Assembly: GCF_030345795.1 (NCBI RefSeq)
Contig: NZ_JAUALB010000001.1
Span: 3,340,001-3,404,000 of the forward strand
Direction of reading: 5' to 3'
Origin: Micromonospora sp. WMMA1363
Lineage (GTDB): Bacteria; Actinomycetota; Actinomycetes; Mycobacteriales; Micromonosporaceae
Length of the DNA: 64,000 nt
The translations under genes and the position numbers were made by a program. Shown here piece after piece: positions 18,587 to 29,321 of the stretch; the first letter of the stretch is position 1; each line of letters starts with the position of its first letter. A model generated the notes under the pieces. It searched no databases. It worked only from the letters and a program-made list of their open reading frames with translations, and was not told where the DNA came from.

Positions 18587-20289
18587 CCCACCGCCTCCCT
18601 CATGCCACCTGTTCTATCGCCTCCTGACACCCCACCGGGGCTGTCCGGGCCATCCGTGGCCCCGACACCGCCGGCGGTCTCGCCGCCGTCCGCCCGTCCG
18701 CCGTCCGCCCGGACGGTCGTCGTGTCCTCGGCAGCGTCGACCTGCTCGGGCAGTGCCGGCACGGTGAACCGGATCGCCGTCCCCCCGGAAACGCTCGTAT
18801 CCACCCAGACCCGGCCATCGTGATACTCCACGATCTTCTTGACGATCGCCAGTCCGATGCCGGTGCCCGGGTAGGCGTCCCTGGCGTGCAGCCGCTGGAA
18901 GATGACGAAGATCTTGTCGGTGAACTCCGGCTCGATCCCGATGCCGTTGTCCTCGCAGCTGATCTCCCACTCGGCACCGACCAGCCGGGCCGACACCCGA
19001 ACCTTCGGCGGCACTCCCGCGCGGCGGAACTTGACCGAGTTTCCGACCAGGTTGGCCAGCAAGTTCGTCAGCAGTGGCGCCTCGCCCCGGATCACCGGCA
19101 GCTCGCCCCAGGTCAGCTCCGCATCGGCGTACTGCCGGGCGGCCTCGGTCTGCGCCGCCACGTCACCCATCACCTTGTTGAGGTCGACCTCGGTGAAACC
19201 GGTGGTGAGCCGGCCGATCCGGGAGAAGGCGAGCAGGTCGTTGATGAGCCGCTGCATCCGCTGCGCCCCGTCCACCGCGAAGGCGATGTACTGGTCGGCC
19301 CGCTCGTCGAGCTGCCCGGCGTACCGGCGCTGCAGTAGCTGGCAGAAGCTGGCCACCTTGCGCAGCGGTTCCTGGAGGTCGTGCGAGGCGACGTAGGCGA
19401 ACTGCTCCAGGTCCCGGTTGGAGCGGGTCAGCTCCTCGGCCTGTCGCTGGAGCTGGCCGTTGACCCACCCGATCCGCTCGCGCGCCTCCCGCACCTCGTC
19501 GAGGTCCTCGGCGATCTTCCGCCGCATCGCGTCGACGTCCGCCGCGAGGCGCTGGAACTCGGGCGGCCCGCTACCCGCGATGACATGCCGGTAGTCGCCC
19601 CCGGCCACCTGGCGCACCTGAGCGGCCACACCGATCAGCGGACGGACCACGATCCGGTCCAGCGAGACCAGCAGCACCACCCCGGCGACCACCACCACCA
19701 GCACCGCCGCGATCAACAGCACGACCAGCAGGCTGCTGGTGCGGTAGATGCGCCCGGCGCCCCGCTCACGCTCGGCCAGGATCCCGTCCTGGAGGGCGTC
19801 GAGGGAGGCCCGGATGCCGTCGAAACGCAGCCGGCTCTGGTCGCTGACCAGCGCCTGCCCGGCCGCCGTGCCGTCGCGGGCGGTGACCTCGATGATCGGC
19901 TCGGCGACGGTGGCACGCCACTCGCCCGCCTGCGCCTCCACCGTGTCCAGCTGGCCGGCCAAATCCGGGTAGGGGCCGATCAGCGACCGCATCCCCTGGT
20001 AGAGCTGCCGTTCCCGGTCCCGGCCCTGGTGGTACGGGGTCAGGTTGTCCGGATCGCCGGTCACGGCGTAGCCGCGGACCGCGGTCTCCTGATCCACCAG
20101 GACACCGAGCAGTTCCTGGGACTGCGCCCGCAGCGGACCCGAACGGTCCAGCACGTTGTGGGTGTACTGACGGTTCTGCGCCGCCACCACGATGACCGCG
20201 GCGACCAGGATACCCAGCAACACGCCGACGACGGTGAGCAGCGCGACCACGCGGAGGCGAAGCGTCCAGCCCCGCACACCCGTCATCAC
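18583..20289 (-). CDS. Membrane sensor histidine kinase (CHASE3-like, HAMP, HisKA, HATPase)
   Basis: A 568-residue kinase. Helix 1 about 12-35; extracytoplasmic sensor about 36-190 with the CHASE3 wording ([28 protein letters not shown]); helix 2 about 190-215; HAMP; coiled coil; HisKA with phospho-accepting His in [14 protein letters not shown]; HATPase with N box [10 protein letters not shown]1 DNGIGI, F box FVIFQRLH and G2 GTGIGLAIV. The kinase core is the phytochrome-associated type, matching its Rcp1-like regulator. The C-terminal 70 residues are Gly/Asp-rich and disordered. Start GTG 20289 (or ATG 20286) overlaps the stop of the phosphatase gene as GTGATGA. Confidence 0.93.
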   Translation of the reverse strand: MMTGVRGWTLRLRVVALLTVVGVLLGILVAAVIVVAAQNRQYTHNVLDRSGPLRAQSQELLGVLVDQETAVRGYAVTGDPDNLTPYHQGRDRERQLYQGMRSLIGPYPDLAGQLDTVEAQAGEWRATVAEPIIEVTARDGTAAGQALVSDQSRLRFDGIRASLDALQDGILAERERGAGRIYRTSSLLVVLLIAAVLVVVVAGVVLLVSLDRIVVRPLIGVAAQVRQVAGGDYRHVIAGSGPPEFQRLAADVDAMRRKIAEDLDEVREARERIGWVNGQLQRQAEELTRSNRDLEQFAYVASHDLQEPLRKVASFCQLLQRRYAGQLDERADQYIAFAVDGAQRMQRLINDLLAFSRIGRLTTGFTEVDLNKVMGDVAAQTEAARQYADAELTWGELPVIRGEAPLLTNLLANLVGNSVKFRRAGVPPKVRVSARLVGAEWEISCEDNGIGIEPEFTDKIFVIFQRLHARDAYPGTGIGLAIVKKIVEYHDGRVWVDTSVSGGTAIRFTVPALPEQVDAAEDTTTVRADGGRADGGETAGGVGATDGPDSPGGVSGGDRTGGMREAVG

Positions 20290-21620
20290 CGACCACCGCC
20301 CCGGGTGACCAGCAGCATGGCGACGTCGTCGGCGAGCGGGCCGCCGTTGAGCTGCTCAGCCTGCCCGACCAGCCACGCGGGCAGCTCGGGCAGCGGCACC
20401 CCGGCGGCGACCGGATCGGTGAGCAGACCGGTCAGGCCGGCCACGTCCAGGCGCTCGTCACCCTCGTCCACGCGTCCCTCGATCAGGCCGTCGGTGTACA
20501 TCAACAAGGACCAGTCCTCGGTGTCGAACGTCAGGTCGTACGCGACCGGCCGGCGCGGCTGCACCCCGAGCAGCAGCCCGCCGGGCGCCGGGACGGGCGC
20601 GACCCGCCCCCCGGCGAGCAGCAGCGGCGGCGGATGCCCGGCCAGCCGGACCGTGGCCCGGTTGGTGTCCAGGTGCAGCCGGGTGGTGGCGACCGTCGCG
20701 AATATTTCCTGGAGCCGGCGCTCGCTCGTCAGCACCTGCTCCAGCGCCGGCAGCACCTCGTCGTCGGGCACGCCGGCGAGGATCAGCGCCCGCCAGGCGA
20801 CCCGCAGTTCGACGCCGAGCGCCGCCTCGTCCACCCCGTGTCCGCAGACGTCGCCGACGATCAGGTCCACCCGGTCGGGCCGGGTCTGTACCACGTCGAA
20901 GAAGTCACCGCCGATCAGGGCGGCGTGCCGGCCGGGCCGGTAGAAGGTGTGCACCGCGACCTGATCGGTCGTCATCAGCGGTTGCGGCAGCAGCCCACGC
21001 TCCAGGCGGGCCGACTCGGCCTGACGCAGCTCCACCTCGCGCAGCCGGCGGGCGTTCTCGTCGGCGCGCTTGCGCTCGACCGCGTACCGCAGCGCGCGGG
21101 TCAGCAGCACCCCGTCGACCTGCCCCTTGACCAGATAGTCCTGCGCGCCCTTGGCGACCGCGACGATGCCGAGGTGCTCGTCGGATCGGCCGGTGAGCAC
21201 GCACACGGCCGCGCCGCTGGCCATCTCCAGCACCTGGCGCAGCCCGTCGAGGCCCTGCGCGTCGGGCAGCCCGAGGTCGAGCAGGACGCAGTCCACGCCC
21301 ACCACGCGCTGGCGTGCCTCGTACAGGCTCGCCGCCACCAGCAGGTCGATGCCCGAGTTGGTCTCGGCGAGCAGCTCGCCGACCAGGAATGCGTCGCCCT
21401 CGTCGTCCTCGACCAGGAGCACCCGCAGCTGCTCGGCCGGCGGCAGGCCGGGGTGCTGCCCCCGGCCCTCCAGCGGGTCGGGGCGGGACGCGACGGACCG
21501 ACCGGCCAGGCCGGTCGCCCGGTGCGGCCGGGGCACCGCCGCCGCGAGGCGCGGGAGATCGCTGGTGATGTCGGCTCCTTCCGAGTGCCCTGCTGATCCT
21601 GTATCAGACAACGGTCCCAT
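20286..21620 (-). CDS. Receiver domain - PP2C (SpoIIE-type) serine phosphatase
   Basis: A fusion of an N-terminal receiver (LRVLLVEDDEGDAFLVGELL; phospho-Asp in CVLLDLGLPDAQG; Lys in DYLVKGQ) and a C-terminal PP2C/SpoIIE phosphatase with the metal motifs GGDFFDVV, GDVCGHG and the final LADDVAML. Such proteins dephosphorylate anti-sigma-factor antagonists, so the operon may feed a partner-switching pathway. The ATG at 21620 is given as start, but a perfect GGAAGGAG lies five bases before an ATC codon at 21569, with no ATG, GTG or TTG at a normal distance. A rare AUC start is possible. It heads a four-gene overlapping operon. Confidence 0.88.
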   Translation of the reverse strand: MGPLSDTGSAGHSEGADITSDLPRLAAAVPRPHRATGLAGRSVASRPDPLEGRGQHPGLPPAEQLRVLLVEDDEGDAFLVGELLAETNSGIDLLVAASLYEARQRVVGVDCVLLDLGLPDAQGLDGLRQVLEMASGAAVCVLTGRSDEHLGIVAVAKGAQDYLVKGQVDGVLLTRALRYAVERKRADENARRLREVELRQAESARLERGLLPQPLMTTDQVAVHTFYRPGRHAALIGGDFFDVVQTRPDRVDLIVGDVCGHGVDEAALGVELRVAWRALILAGVPDDEVLPALEQVLTSERRLQEIFATVATTRLHLDTNRATVRLAGHPPPLLLAGGRVAPVPAPGGLLLGVQPRRPVAYDLTFDTEDWSLLMYTDGLIEGRVDEGDERLDVAGLTGLLTDPVAAGVPLPELPAWLVGQAEQLNGGPLADDVAMLLVTRGGGR

Positions 21621-21782
21621 ACAACACGACGACCCCGGCCCGGCCCTCGATGCCCGACTCAGGGGGAACAGCAAGGAACTAGAAGGACAATTCGGCTGGT
21701 GGCCCGCCGATTCGCCGTGGCGCACGTCTCACCGCCGGCCGGCGGGGGTGCAGGATGATGCCACCCCACCCGAGGAGTCACC

Positions 21783-24206
21783 GTGGCCGAACCTCCCACC
21801 CCGACCGTGGACCACGCGCCGGCCGGCGCACCGCCGCGCGTACCCGCCACCGACCGCACGCTCACCCGGCCCCGCCGGCGCCTCGTGGCCGCCGCGGCCA
21901 CGCTGGTCGCGCTCGTCGCCGTCGGCGCCGCCGCCCTGATCGACCTGCGCACCCCCGCGCCACGGCCGCCCGACGCGCCGCCGGGCGAGTTCAGCGCCGC
22001 CCGGGCGTACGCGCACGTACAGGTCATCGCCGCCGGCGCCCACGTGGCCGGCAGCCCCGCCAACGACCAGGTCCGCGAGCACCTACTCGGGGTGCTGCGC
22101 GGTCTCGGCATGGAGACCGAGGTGCAGGACACCGTCGCCGCGGAGGCCGGCCAGCTCAGCGGGGCGGCCGGCGGCACCACCCTGGCCCGGGTGCGCAACG
22201 TGGTGGCCCGGCTGCCCGGCACCGACCCGACCGGGAAGGTCTTCCTCGTCGCCCACTACGACTCCGTGCAGTCCGGGCCCGGCGGCAACGACGACGCCGC
22301 GGGCACCTCGACGATCCTCGAAGTGGCCCGCGCGCTCACCGCCGGCCCGCCGCCCCGCAACGACGTCGTCTTCGTGTTCACCGACGCCGAGGAGGCGTGC
22401 CTGTGCGGCGCGTCCGCGTTCGCGTCGAGCCATCCACTGGCCGCGGGCGGCGGAGTCGTGCTCAACCTGGAGGCGCGCGGCAGCACCGGGCCGGTGATCA
22501 TGTTCGAGACGTCCGAGCGGAACGCCGCACTCGTGGCGGCCTTCGGCAGGGCCGCGCCGCACCCGGTGGGCACCTCGTTCGCGGTCGAGATCTACCGTGC
22601 CCTGCCGAACGACACCGACTTCACCGCCTTCCTCGACGAGGCCGGCTTCGCCGGGCTGAACTCGGCCTACATCGACGGCGGGGCGATCTACCACACCCCG
22701 CTGGACGCCCCGGCCACGGTGGACCGGGGGAGCCTCCAGCACCACGGCGACAACACTCTCGCGCTGACCCGCGAGTTCGGCCGGGTCGACCTGGCCACCC
22801 TCGACGCCGGGCACGACGCCACCTACTTCCCCGTCCCCGGGGGACTGGTCCGCTACCCAGGCTGGCTGACGCTGCCGCTGGCGCTGATCGCGCTCGGTGG
22901 CGTTGTCGCGCTCGGCTGGCTCGCCCGGCGTCGGGGCCGGGCGACCGCCGGCCGGCTCGTCGCCGGCTTCGGACTGGCGCTGGTGCCGCTCGTGGTCGCT
23001 CCGCTCGCCGCCACCCTGCTCTGGGCCGGGGTCACCGCGGTGCGCCCCGGCTACGCCGGACTGCTCGACCCGTACCGGCCGACGTGGTATCGGCTCGCCG
23101 TGGTGGCACTCGCCGCCGCCGTCCTGTTCACCTGGTACGCGCTGACCCGCCGTCGGGTCGGTCCGGCCGCGCTGGCGATCGGCGCGCTCGGCTGGCTGGC
23201 CCTGTTCGGGGTGCTGCTCGCCGTGCTGGTGCCCGGCGGGGCGTACCTCGCGACCCTGCCGGCGCTGGCCGGCGCGCTGGCCGGGCTGGTCGCACTGGCC
23301 ACCCGGATCGACGGCCCGTGGCCGGTGGTCGCGCAGACCCTGGCCGGCGCGGTGGCGGTGGTGCTCCTGCTGCCCACCGTCGTCCTGCTCTTCCCCGCGC
23401 TCGGTATGGACCTCGGCGGCGTCGCCGCGCTGGTCACGGTGCTCCTCGGCCTGGCCGCACTACCCGTGGTCGACCTGCTGCACCCGCCGGCCGACGGGCA
23501 GCATGGGCCGGTGGCCGTCCGGGCCCGCCGGCTGGGCGGGCTGCCGGCCGCCGCCGCGACGCTGGCGACGGTGGTGTTCGCCGGGATCGGGCTCGCCGTC
23601 GACCGGTTCGACGCCGGGCACCCCGTGCCCACCCACCTGATGTACGCACTCGACACCGACACCGGCCAGGCCCGCTGGCTCAGCCACGAGGCCGAGCCGC
23701 AGCCGTGGACGGACGGGTACGTCGACGGCCCGGTCTCGCTCGCCGCGGACTTCCCGATCTTCGGGGACGAGGAGTTGCTGGCCGGCCCGGCCCAGCCGGC
23801 CGACCTGCCCGCGCCGGCGCTGGACGTGCTGGCCGACACCACCGCCGGCAGCGAACGCACGCTGCGGCTGCGGCTCGCCCCGCAGCGCGCGGTCCGCCTG
23901 GCCACCCTGCACGTGGACACCGGCACGGCAACGGTCCTGCGCGCCGAGGTGGCCGGCCGGTCCGTACCGGTCGAGCCACGCGCCGGTCGCTGGGGTTTCG
24001 GGGTGGTCTTCCACGCCCCGCCGGCCGAGGGCGTCGAGGTGACGCTGACGGTGATCCCGCGGGCGGATCGGGTGGCGCTGCGGGTGATGGACGCCAGCGA
24101 CGGTCTGGCCGCCCTTCCCGGCTTCCGCCCCCGCCCGCCCGACGTCAGCGTCGCGGGATCGCACAGCTCCGAGTTGCTCGCGGTCGCCCGCACCTACTCG
24201 CTCTGA
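21783..24206 (+). CDS. Membrane-anchored M28-family zinc metallopeptidase
   Basis: An 807-residue protein. One helix at about 34-54 precedes an M28 aminopeptidase-like domain (about 70-355): Zn ligands His158 and Asp170 in VAHYDSVQSGPGGNDDAAG, the catalytic Glu pair in FTDAEEACLCG, Asp of PNDTDFTAFL and the late His of LQHHGDN. Residues about 355-595 add some eight membrane helices and the end is a beta-rich domain, the layout of ERMP1/vacuolar membrane proteases. The active domain should face outside. GTG 21783 follows GAGGAG. It converges on the Smr gene across a structured inverted repeat. Confidence 0.9.
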   Translation: MAEPPTPTVDHAPAGAPPRVPATDRTLTRPRRRLVAAAATLVALVAVGAAALIDLRTPAPRPPDAPPGEFSAARAYAHVQVIAAGAHVAGSPANDQVREHLLGVLRGLGMETEVQDTVAAEAGQLSGAAGGTTLARVRNVVARLPGTDPTGKVFLVAHYDSVQSGPGGNDDAAGTSTILEVARALTAGPPPRNDVVFVFTDAEEACLCGASAFASSHPLAAGGGVVLNLEARGSTGPVIMFETSERNAALVAAFGRAAPHPVGTSFAVEIYRALPNDTDFTAFLDEAGFAGLNSAYIDGGAIYHTPLDAPATVDRGSLQHHGDNTLALTREFGRVDLATLDAGHDATYFPVPGGLVRYPGWLTLPLALIALGGVVALGWLARRRGRATAGRLVAGFGLALVPLVVAPLAATLLWAGVTAVRPGYAGLLDPYRPTWYRLAVVALAAAVLFTWYALTRRRVGPAALAIGALGWLALFGVLLAVLVPGGAYLATLPALAGALAGLVALATRIDGPWPVVAQTLAGAVAVVLLLPTVVLLFPALGMDLGGVAALVTVLLGLAALPVVDLLHPPADGQHGPVAVRARRLGGLPAAAATLATVVFAGIGLAVDRFDAGHPVPTHLMYALDTDTGQARWLSHEAEPQPWTDGYVDGPVSLAADFPIFGDEELLAGPAQPADLPAPALDVLADTTAGSERTLRLRLAPQRAVRLATLHVDTGTATVLRAEVAGRSVPVEPRAGRWGFGVVFHAPPAEGVEVTLTVIPRADRVALRVMDASDGLAALPGFRPRPPDVSVAGSHSSELLAVARTYSL

Positions 24207-24218
24207 CCCCATTCCTGA

Positions 24219-24300
24219 CCCCGCGATCACGTACCTTTTGCCTGGAACAGAACGGGGCCAAAGGGCGCGAACCGTAGAAACCACACGCGTGATCGCGGGG
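24219..24300. terminator. Long nested inverted repeat between convergent genes
   Basis: CCCCGCGATCACG (24219-24231) and CGTGATCGCGGGG (24288-24300) are perfect 13-bp arms. Inside, CCTTTTGCC and GGCCAAAGG form a second stem with one mismatch. It fits a bidirectional terminator for the peptidase and Smr genes, or a small repeat element. Confidence 0.6.
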
Positions 24301-24306
24301 CCGGCG

Positions 24307-24561
24307 CTACTTCCAGCGGAAGTGGACGAAGAGTCGGCCGAAGTTCTTCGAGTCCTTCTCGACCCGGTGGTAGAGCTGCTTGACGTCCTTCTGCTCCAGG
24401 AACCGCAGCACCCGTTTCTTCAGCTGGCCGGAACCCTTGCCGGGGATGATCTCCACAAGAGTGGCCTTCTTCGCCACCGCCTCGTCCATGATCTCGCGCA
24501 GGGCGCGGTCGATGTCGCTGCCCTTGTTGTAGATGTCGTGCAGGTCCAGCTTGAGCTTCAT
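24307..24561 (-). CDS. Stand-alone Smr-domain protein
   Basis: An 84-residue protein equal to a single Smr domain, as found at the end of MutS2: LDLHDIYNKGSD (D-L-H), then VEIIPGKGSGQLKKRV (the G-K-G-S-G loop) and FHFRWK-type FVHFRWK. Smr domains cut or bind branched nucleic acids or collided-ribosome mRNA. ATG 24561 follows GGTGGAGG; the in-frame extension upstream is non-homologous. The insertion sequence begins only 66-70 bases upstream, so the original promoter region may have been displaced. Confidence 0.85.
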   Translation of the reverse strand: MKLKLDLHDIYNKGSDIDRALREIMDEAVAKKATLVEIIPGKGSGQLKKRVLRFLEQKDVKQLYHRVEKDSKNFGRLFVHFRWK

Positions 24562-24630
24562 CGCCGGGCCTCCACCGGGTCGGGTTCCATGGCTGCCCAT
24601 GGTAGGCGGCCCGCCGTCCGGAGGGCCTAA

Positions 24631-26010
24631 TACTGCAACGGCGGGTCGTGACTTATGGCGGTTTGAGTCGTTTGCGGTAGTGGGCGGCTCGGGCTTGTTC
24701 CTGGCGGCGACGGCGGAAGTCGGACCAGCGCAGGATGTGGTCGGCTCGACGGCGGGTGGTCAGGACGAGGTGGGCGAACAGGCGGCGGATTTCGTTGCTG
24801 CTCAGCGGGATCTGGCTGCGCTCGTTTGCGGTGGTGCCCCCTTTGCGGCTTCGAGGGCGCGGGTGACGACGAGGAACGCGGCGGCGGCCATCGCGAGGGT
24901 GATGTGGGCGTACCAGGCGTCGTAGCGGCGGACCTGGTACTGGTCCAGGCCGACCTCGTTCTTCGCGGTCTGGAACGATTCCTCCACCGACCAACGGCTA
25001 CCGGCGACCCGCACCAGGTCGCGTAGTCGGGTGCCGCGGGGGCCGAAGCAGACGTAGTAGGCGATGTCGCCGGGATCCGTGATCGAGCGTCGGGCCAGGA
25101 CCCAGCCGCGGCGGCCGTGGGCAAAGGTGCGGCGGATCGGCAGCCGAGCCCAGTCGTAGCGGCGCGGCCCGTGCGCGCCGTCACCACACGACAGTCGTTG
25201 CCACGCGCCCGCACGCACCCTGCCGATCAGCTCGTCGACACCGGTGGTGGTGTGCAGCCCGGAGGGCACCCGATCGTCGCGTCGGGTGGCCATCACGTAC
25301 GCGATGTCCCGATCCTCCAACCAGCCCCGCAGGCCAGGGTTCTGCCCGTAGGCCTCATCGGCCGTGAACCACGAAAACGGCACCCCCGCGGTGACCGCCC
25401 GCTCCAGCATGGCCTGCGCCTGCTGCGGCTTGGTCGCGAACCCGACGGCGTCCGGGATCGCCGAGCGCCGGCACCGGTCCCGATCACCGGTCCACGACTT
25501 GGGCAGGTACAACTCCCGATCGATCAACGCCCGACCCCGCGGCGTGGCGTAGCACAGGAACGTGCCGATCTGGCAGTTCTCGGTCTTGCCCGCCGTACCC
25601 GAATACTGCCGTTGGACCCCCGCCGACGCACGGCCCTTCTTGACGAACCCCGTCTCGTCAGCGATGAGCACCCCGGCCGCATCGCCGATCTGGTCCACCA
25701 CGTAATCGCGCACGTCATCGCGGACCGCGTCCCGATCCCACGCCGCGCTGCACAACATGCCCTGCAACCCGTCCGGCGACACATGCCCAGCCTGCTCCGC
25801 GAGGGTCCAGCCGTTACGCCGCTCCAACGGTGCCAGTAGCCCCCGCACATACGCCCATGCCCGCCGCCGCGGCTCCACCCGCTCAAACCGATGCGCGAAC
25901 CGGAAGAACAACTCCTCCAACCCGGCATCCCACGACCCGACCACCCGCGCATCCACCACAACCAACCAACGAATGATCAGCACCCGAAGCTACGACCCGC
26001 CGTTGCAGTA
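24631..26010 (-). mobile_element. IS701-family insertion sequence, 1380 bp, intact ends
   Basis: Perfect 19-bp terminal inverted repeats TACTGCAACGGCGGGTCGT at 24631-24649 and (inverted) 25992-26010. Both sides carry CTAA (24627-24630 and 26011-26014), a 4-bp target duplication of the YTAR type expected for IS701. One DDE transposase fills the element, read leftward. Intact ends and duplication indicate a fairly recent insertion. Confidence 0.95.
24653..25983 (-). CDS. IS701-type DDE transposase, needs a -1 frameshift for its full C-terminus
   Basis: Frame A (25983 to 24802) carries the catalytic core: first Asp in LIADETGFVKKG, second in SWFTADEAYGQNP, Glu in SVEESFQTAKNEVG. It then ends in an unrelated tail after EAAKG. 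The natural family C-terminus (IPLSSNEIRRLFAHLVL, ADHILRWSDFRRRRQ) lies in the -1 frame and stops at 24653, 22 bases from the IS end. The frames join at GCAAAGGGGGC (about 24834-24844), whose A-AAG-GGG is a canonical slippery heptamer. Either programmed slippage or loss of one G is possible. The start is one of several GTG codons near 25983. Confidence 0.85.
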
Positions 26011-26169
26011 CTAACCGCGGCCGGCGCAGGGCTGTCCTGCGGCAAACCGGTGCCCGTCACCGGGATCGAGCTGTCCCACCCGATGATCGACAGACTGGCG
26101 GGATCGAGTCACCTGCTTCCGCAACGCAGCTCGGCACCTGCTGCCCGGCGGGCCGCCCCGCCCCGGGCA

Positions 26170-26207
26170 GCGCGACAGGGCAGCCCGCACGGGCTGCCCT
26201 GTCGCGC
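26170..26207 (-). terminator. Strong hairpin after the TPR gene
   Basis: Perfect 17-bp stem GCGCGACAGGGCAGCCC / GGGCTGCCCTGTCGCGC with a 4-base loop, beginning three bases past the stop at 26210. Confidence 0.9.
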
Positions 26208-26209
26208 GC

Positions 26210-26572
26210 TCAGCGGCCGACCCGAGCCTCCACCCGACGCAGCGCCGCCTGGTAGTCGTCGTTGCCGTGGTACATGGCCGCCGCGATGCGCAGGTGCCGC
26301 AGCGCGTCGACCGGCCGGTTCAGTCGCTCCAGCGTCCGGCCCAGCACATGGTGGGCGTAGTGGTCGCTGGGGTCCCGGTCGACCAGTTCACGAAGCTGCT
26401 CCTCGGCCCGGCGCAGCTGCGCCGACTGGAAGTACGCCCGGGCCAGCAACTGCCGCACCGCGCTGTTGCCGGGCTCGGCCTCGACGATCGGCTCGAGCAG
26501 CCGGGCCGCCCCGCTCGGGTCACCGGCCTCGAAGAACAGAGTCGCCCGCCGGTACTCGGCCAGAAGATCCAT
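26210..26572 (-). CDS. Tetratricopeptide repeat protein
   Basis: A 120-residue helical protein with three TPR-like units: YRRATLFFEAGDPSGAARLL, VRQLLARAYFQSAQLRRAEE and YAHHVLGRTLERLNRPVDAL (the W/L-G-Y-A-F-A-P spacing is recognisable). Such repeats form a protein-binding groove; the partner is unknown. It has no signal or membrane segment. ATG 26572 follows GGGGTGGG; the 15 upstream codons in frame show no similarity. Confidence 0.82.
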   Translation of the reverse strand: MDLLAEYRRATLFFEAGDPSGAARLLEPIVEAEPGNSAVRQLLARAYFQSAQLRRAEEQLRELVDRDPSDHYAHHVLGRTLERLNRPVDALRHLRIAAAMYHGNDDYQAALRRVEARVGR

Positions 26573-26661
26573 TCGACCCACCCCTCGTGTCCCGTCGCCA
26601 TTCCCCGACGCTGGCACAACATCAGCCGTACCGCGACTGTTCCCCGGCGAAGGTCGGGTGG

Positions 26662-27420
26662 TCAGCCGGACCGCGCAGCGGTGAGGTCCCAGGCGCGGAC
26701 GCCGCCGACGATGCCCGCCGTGTTCGGTACCACCACGACGTCGTCACCCATCCGGGCCAACTGCTCCGGCCGAACCAGCCGGGAGTTGCCCCCGCCCAGG
26801 TAGAGCCGGTCCCAGCGGAACACCGGCCGCAACCCCTCCACCACCTGCCGGACCCGGCGGGACCAGAACGCGTCGCCCAGGCGGCGCCGCTCCACCTCGC
26901 CGACGTACGTGTCGTACGTCGTGCCCCAGCGCACCGGCGCGTGGGACAACTCGAGGTGCGGGGCGAGCACCCCGCCGTCGAAGAGGGCGCTGCCCAGGCC
27001 GGTTCCGAGGGTCAGCACCAGCTCGCATCCGGTGCCGGCGACCACCCCGGCCCCGTGTACCTCCGCGTCGTTGAGCACCAGCGCCGGCACGTCGAAGGCG
27101 TCGGCGAGGGCGCTGCGTGCGTCGTACCCCGACCACTCGGCGACCAGTTCCGGGTCCACCCGGCTACGCGGGCCGGAGCGGGTCACGTAGTGGGGTGTCG
27201 CCACCACGACCCCGTGCCGGATCATGCCCGGCATTCCCACGGTCAGGCGGTCCGCGGCCGGCAGCCGCGACCCCAGGTCGCGCAGCGTCTTGACGAAGAG
27301 CGCGGGCGACAGCGGGTACGGGGTCGCTACCCGCAAGGGCCGCGCCCGCATCGTCCCCGCCGCGTCGAGCACCGACGCCTTGATCCCGCCGCCACCGCAG
27401 TCGAACGCCAGAGTCGTCAC
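26662..27420 (-). CDS. ROK-family kinase, polyphosphate-glucokinase-like
   Basis: A 252-residue ASKHA-fold sugar kinase. The N-terminal phosphate motif is LAFDCGGGGIKASVLD; LTVGMPGMIRHGVV precedes the sugar site; catalytic Asp in ALVLNDAEVHGAG; adenosine/polyphosphate motif VLTLGTGLGSALFDGG; and the C-terminus contains LYLGGGNS. This order and the short length match actinobacterial polyphosphate glucokinases, though the usual ROK zinc cysteines are absent. It would phosphorylate glucose with polyP or ATP. GTG 27420 (or 27423) is chosen because the domain begins there; the ribosome site is weak. Three 19-bp tandem repeats lie 50 bases upstream. Confidence 0.85.
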   Translation of the reverse strand: MTTLAFDCGGGGIKASVLDAAGTMRARPLRVATPYPLSPALFVKTLRDLGSRLPAADRLTVGMPGMIRHGVVVATPHYVTRSGPRSRVDPELVAEWSGYDARSALADAFDVPALVLNDAEVHGAGVVAGTGCELVLTLGTGLGSALFDGGVLAPHLELSHAPVRWGTTYDTYVGEVERRRLGDAFWSRRVRQVVEGLRPVFRWDRLYLGGGNSRLVRPEQLARMGDDVVVVPNTAGIVGGVRAWDLTAARSG

Positions 27421-27471
27421 CACGACTTGTGAGTCTGCCGCCCACTCCGCGCACCTACCCCTCGGGTCCGC

Positions 27472-27528
27472 AGAAACCCGCGAGGTCCGGAGAAACCCGC
27501 GAGGTCCGGAGAAACCCGCGAGGTCCGC
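27472..27528. repeat. Three tandem 19-bp repeats between divergent genes
   Basis: AGAAACCCGCGAGGTCCGG at 27472-27490, 27491-27509 and 27510-27528 (last base differs). They lie between the kinase (leftward) and the ABC-F gene (rightward), about two helical turns apart, so they could be a tandem operator or a recent expansion. Confidence 0.88.
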
Positions 27529-27609
27529 GGGAGAGCGGCACCATGGAAGCCCTTCCACCACTCCAGGCGATGATCGGGGGCCTTCCTACCGCGGATAGGG
27601 TCGGGTGCG

Positions 27610-29247
<1,638 letters not shown>

Positions 29248-29321
29248 TCCACCGGAGGCTGGCCGTACGGGCGGGGCATACCGGGCGGGGATGTGGGTAA
29301 CGGGCGGCCGGAGGTGGGCCG

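Noticed and set aside
21755..24277. 840-codon frame overlapping the M28 peptidase
   Set aside because: Arg/Pro/Gly-rich shift of the same strand without motifs, typical of +1 shadows in GC-rich genes.
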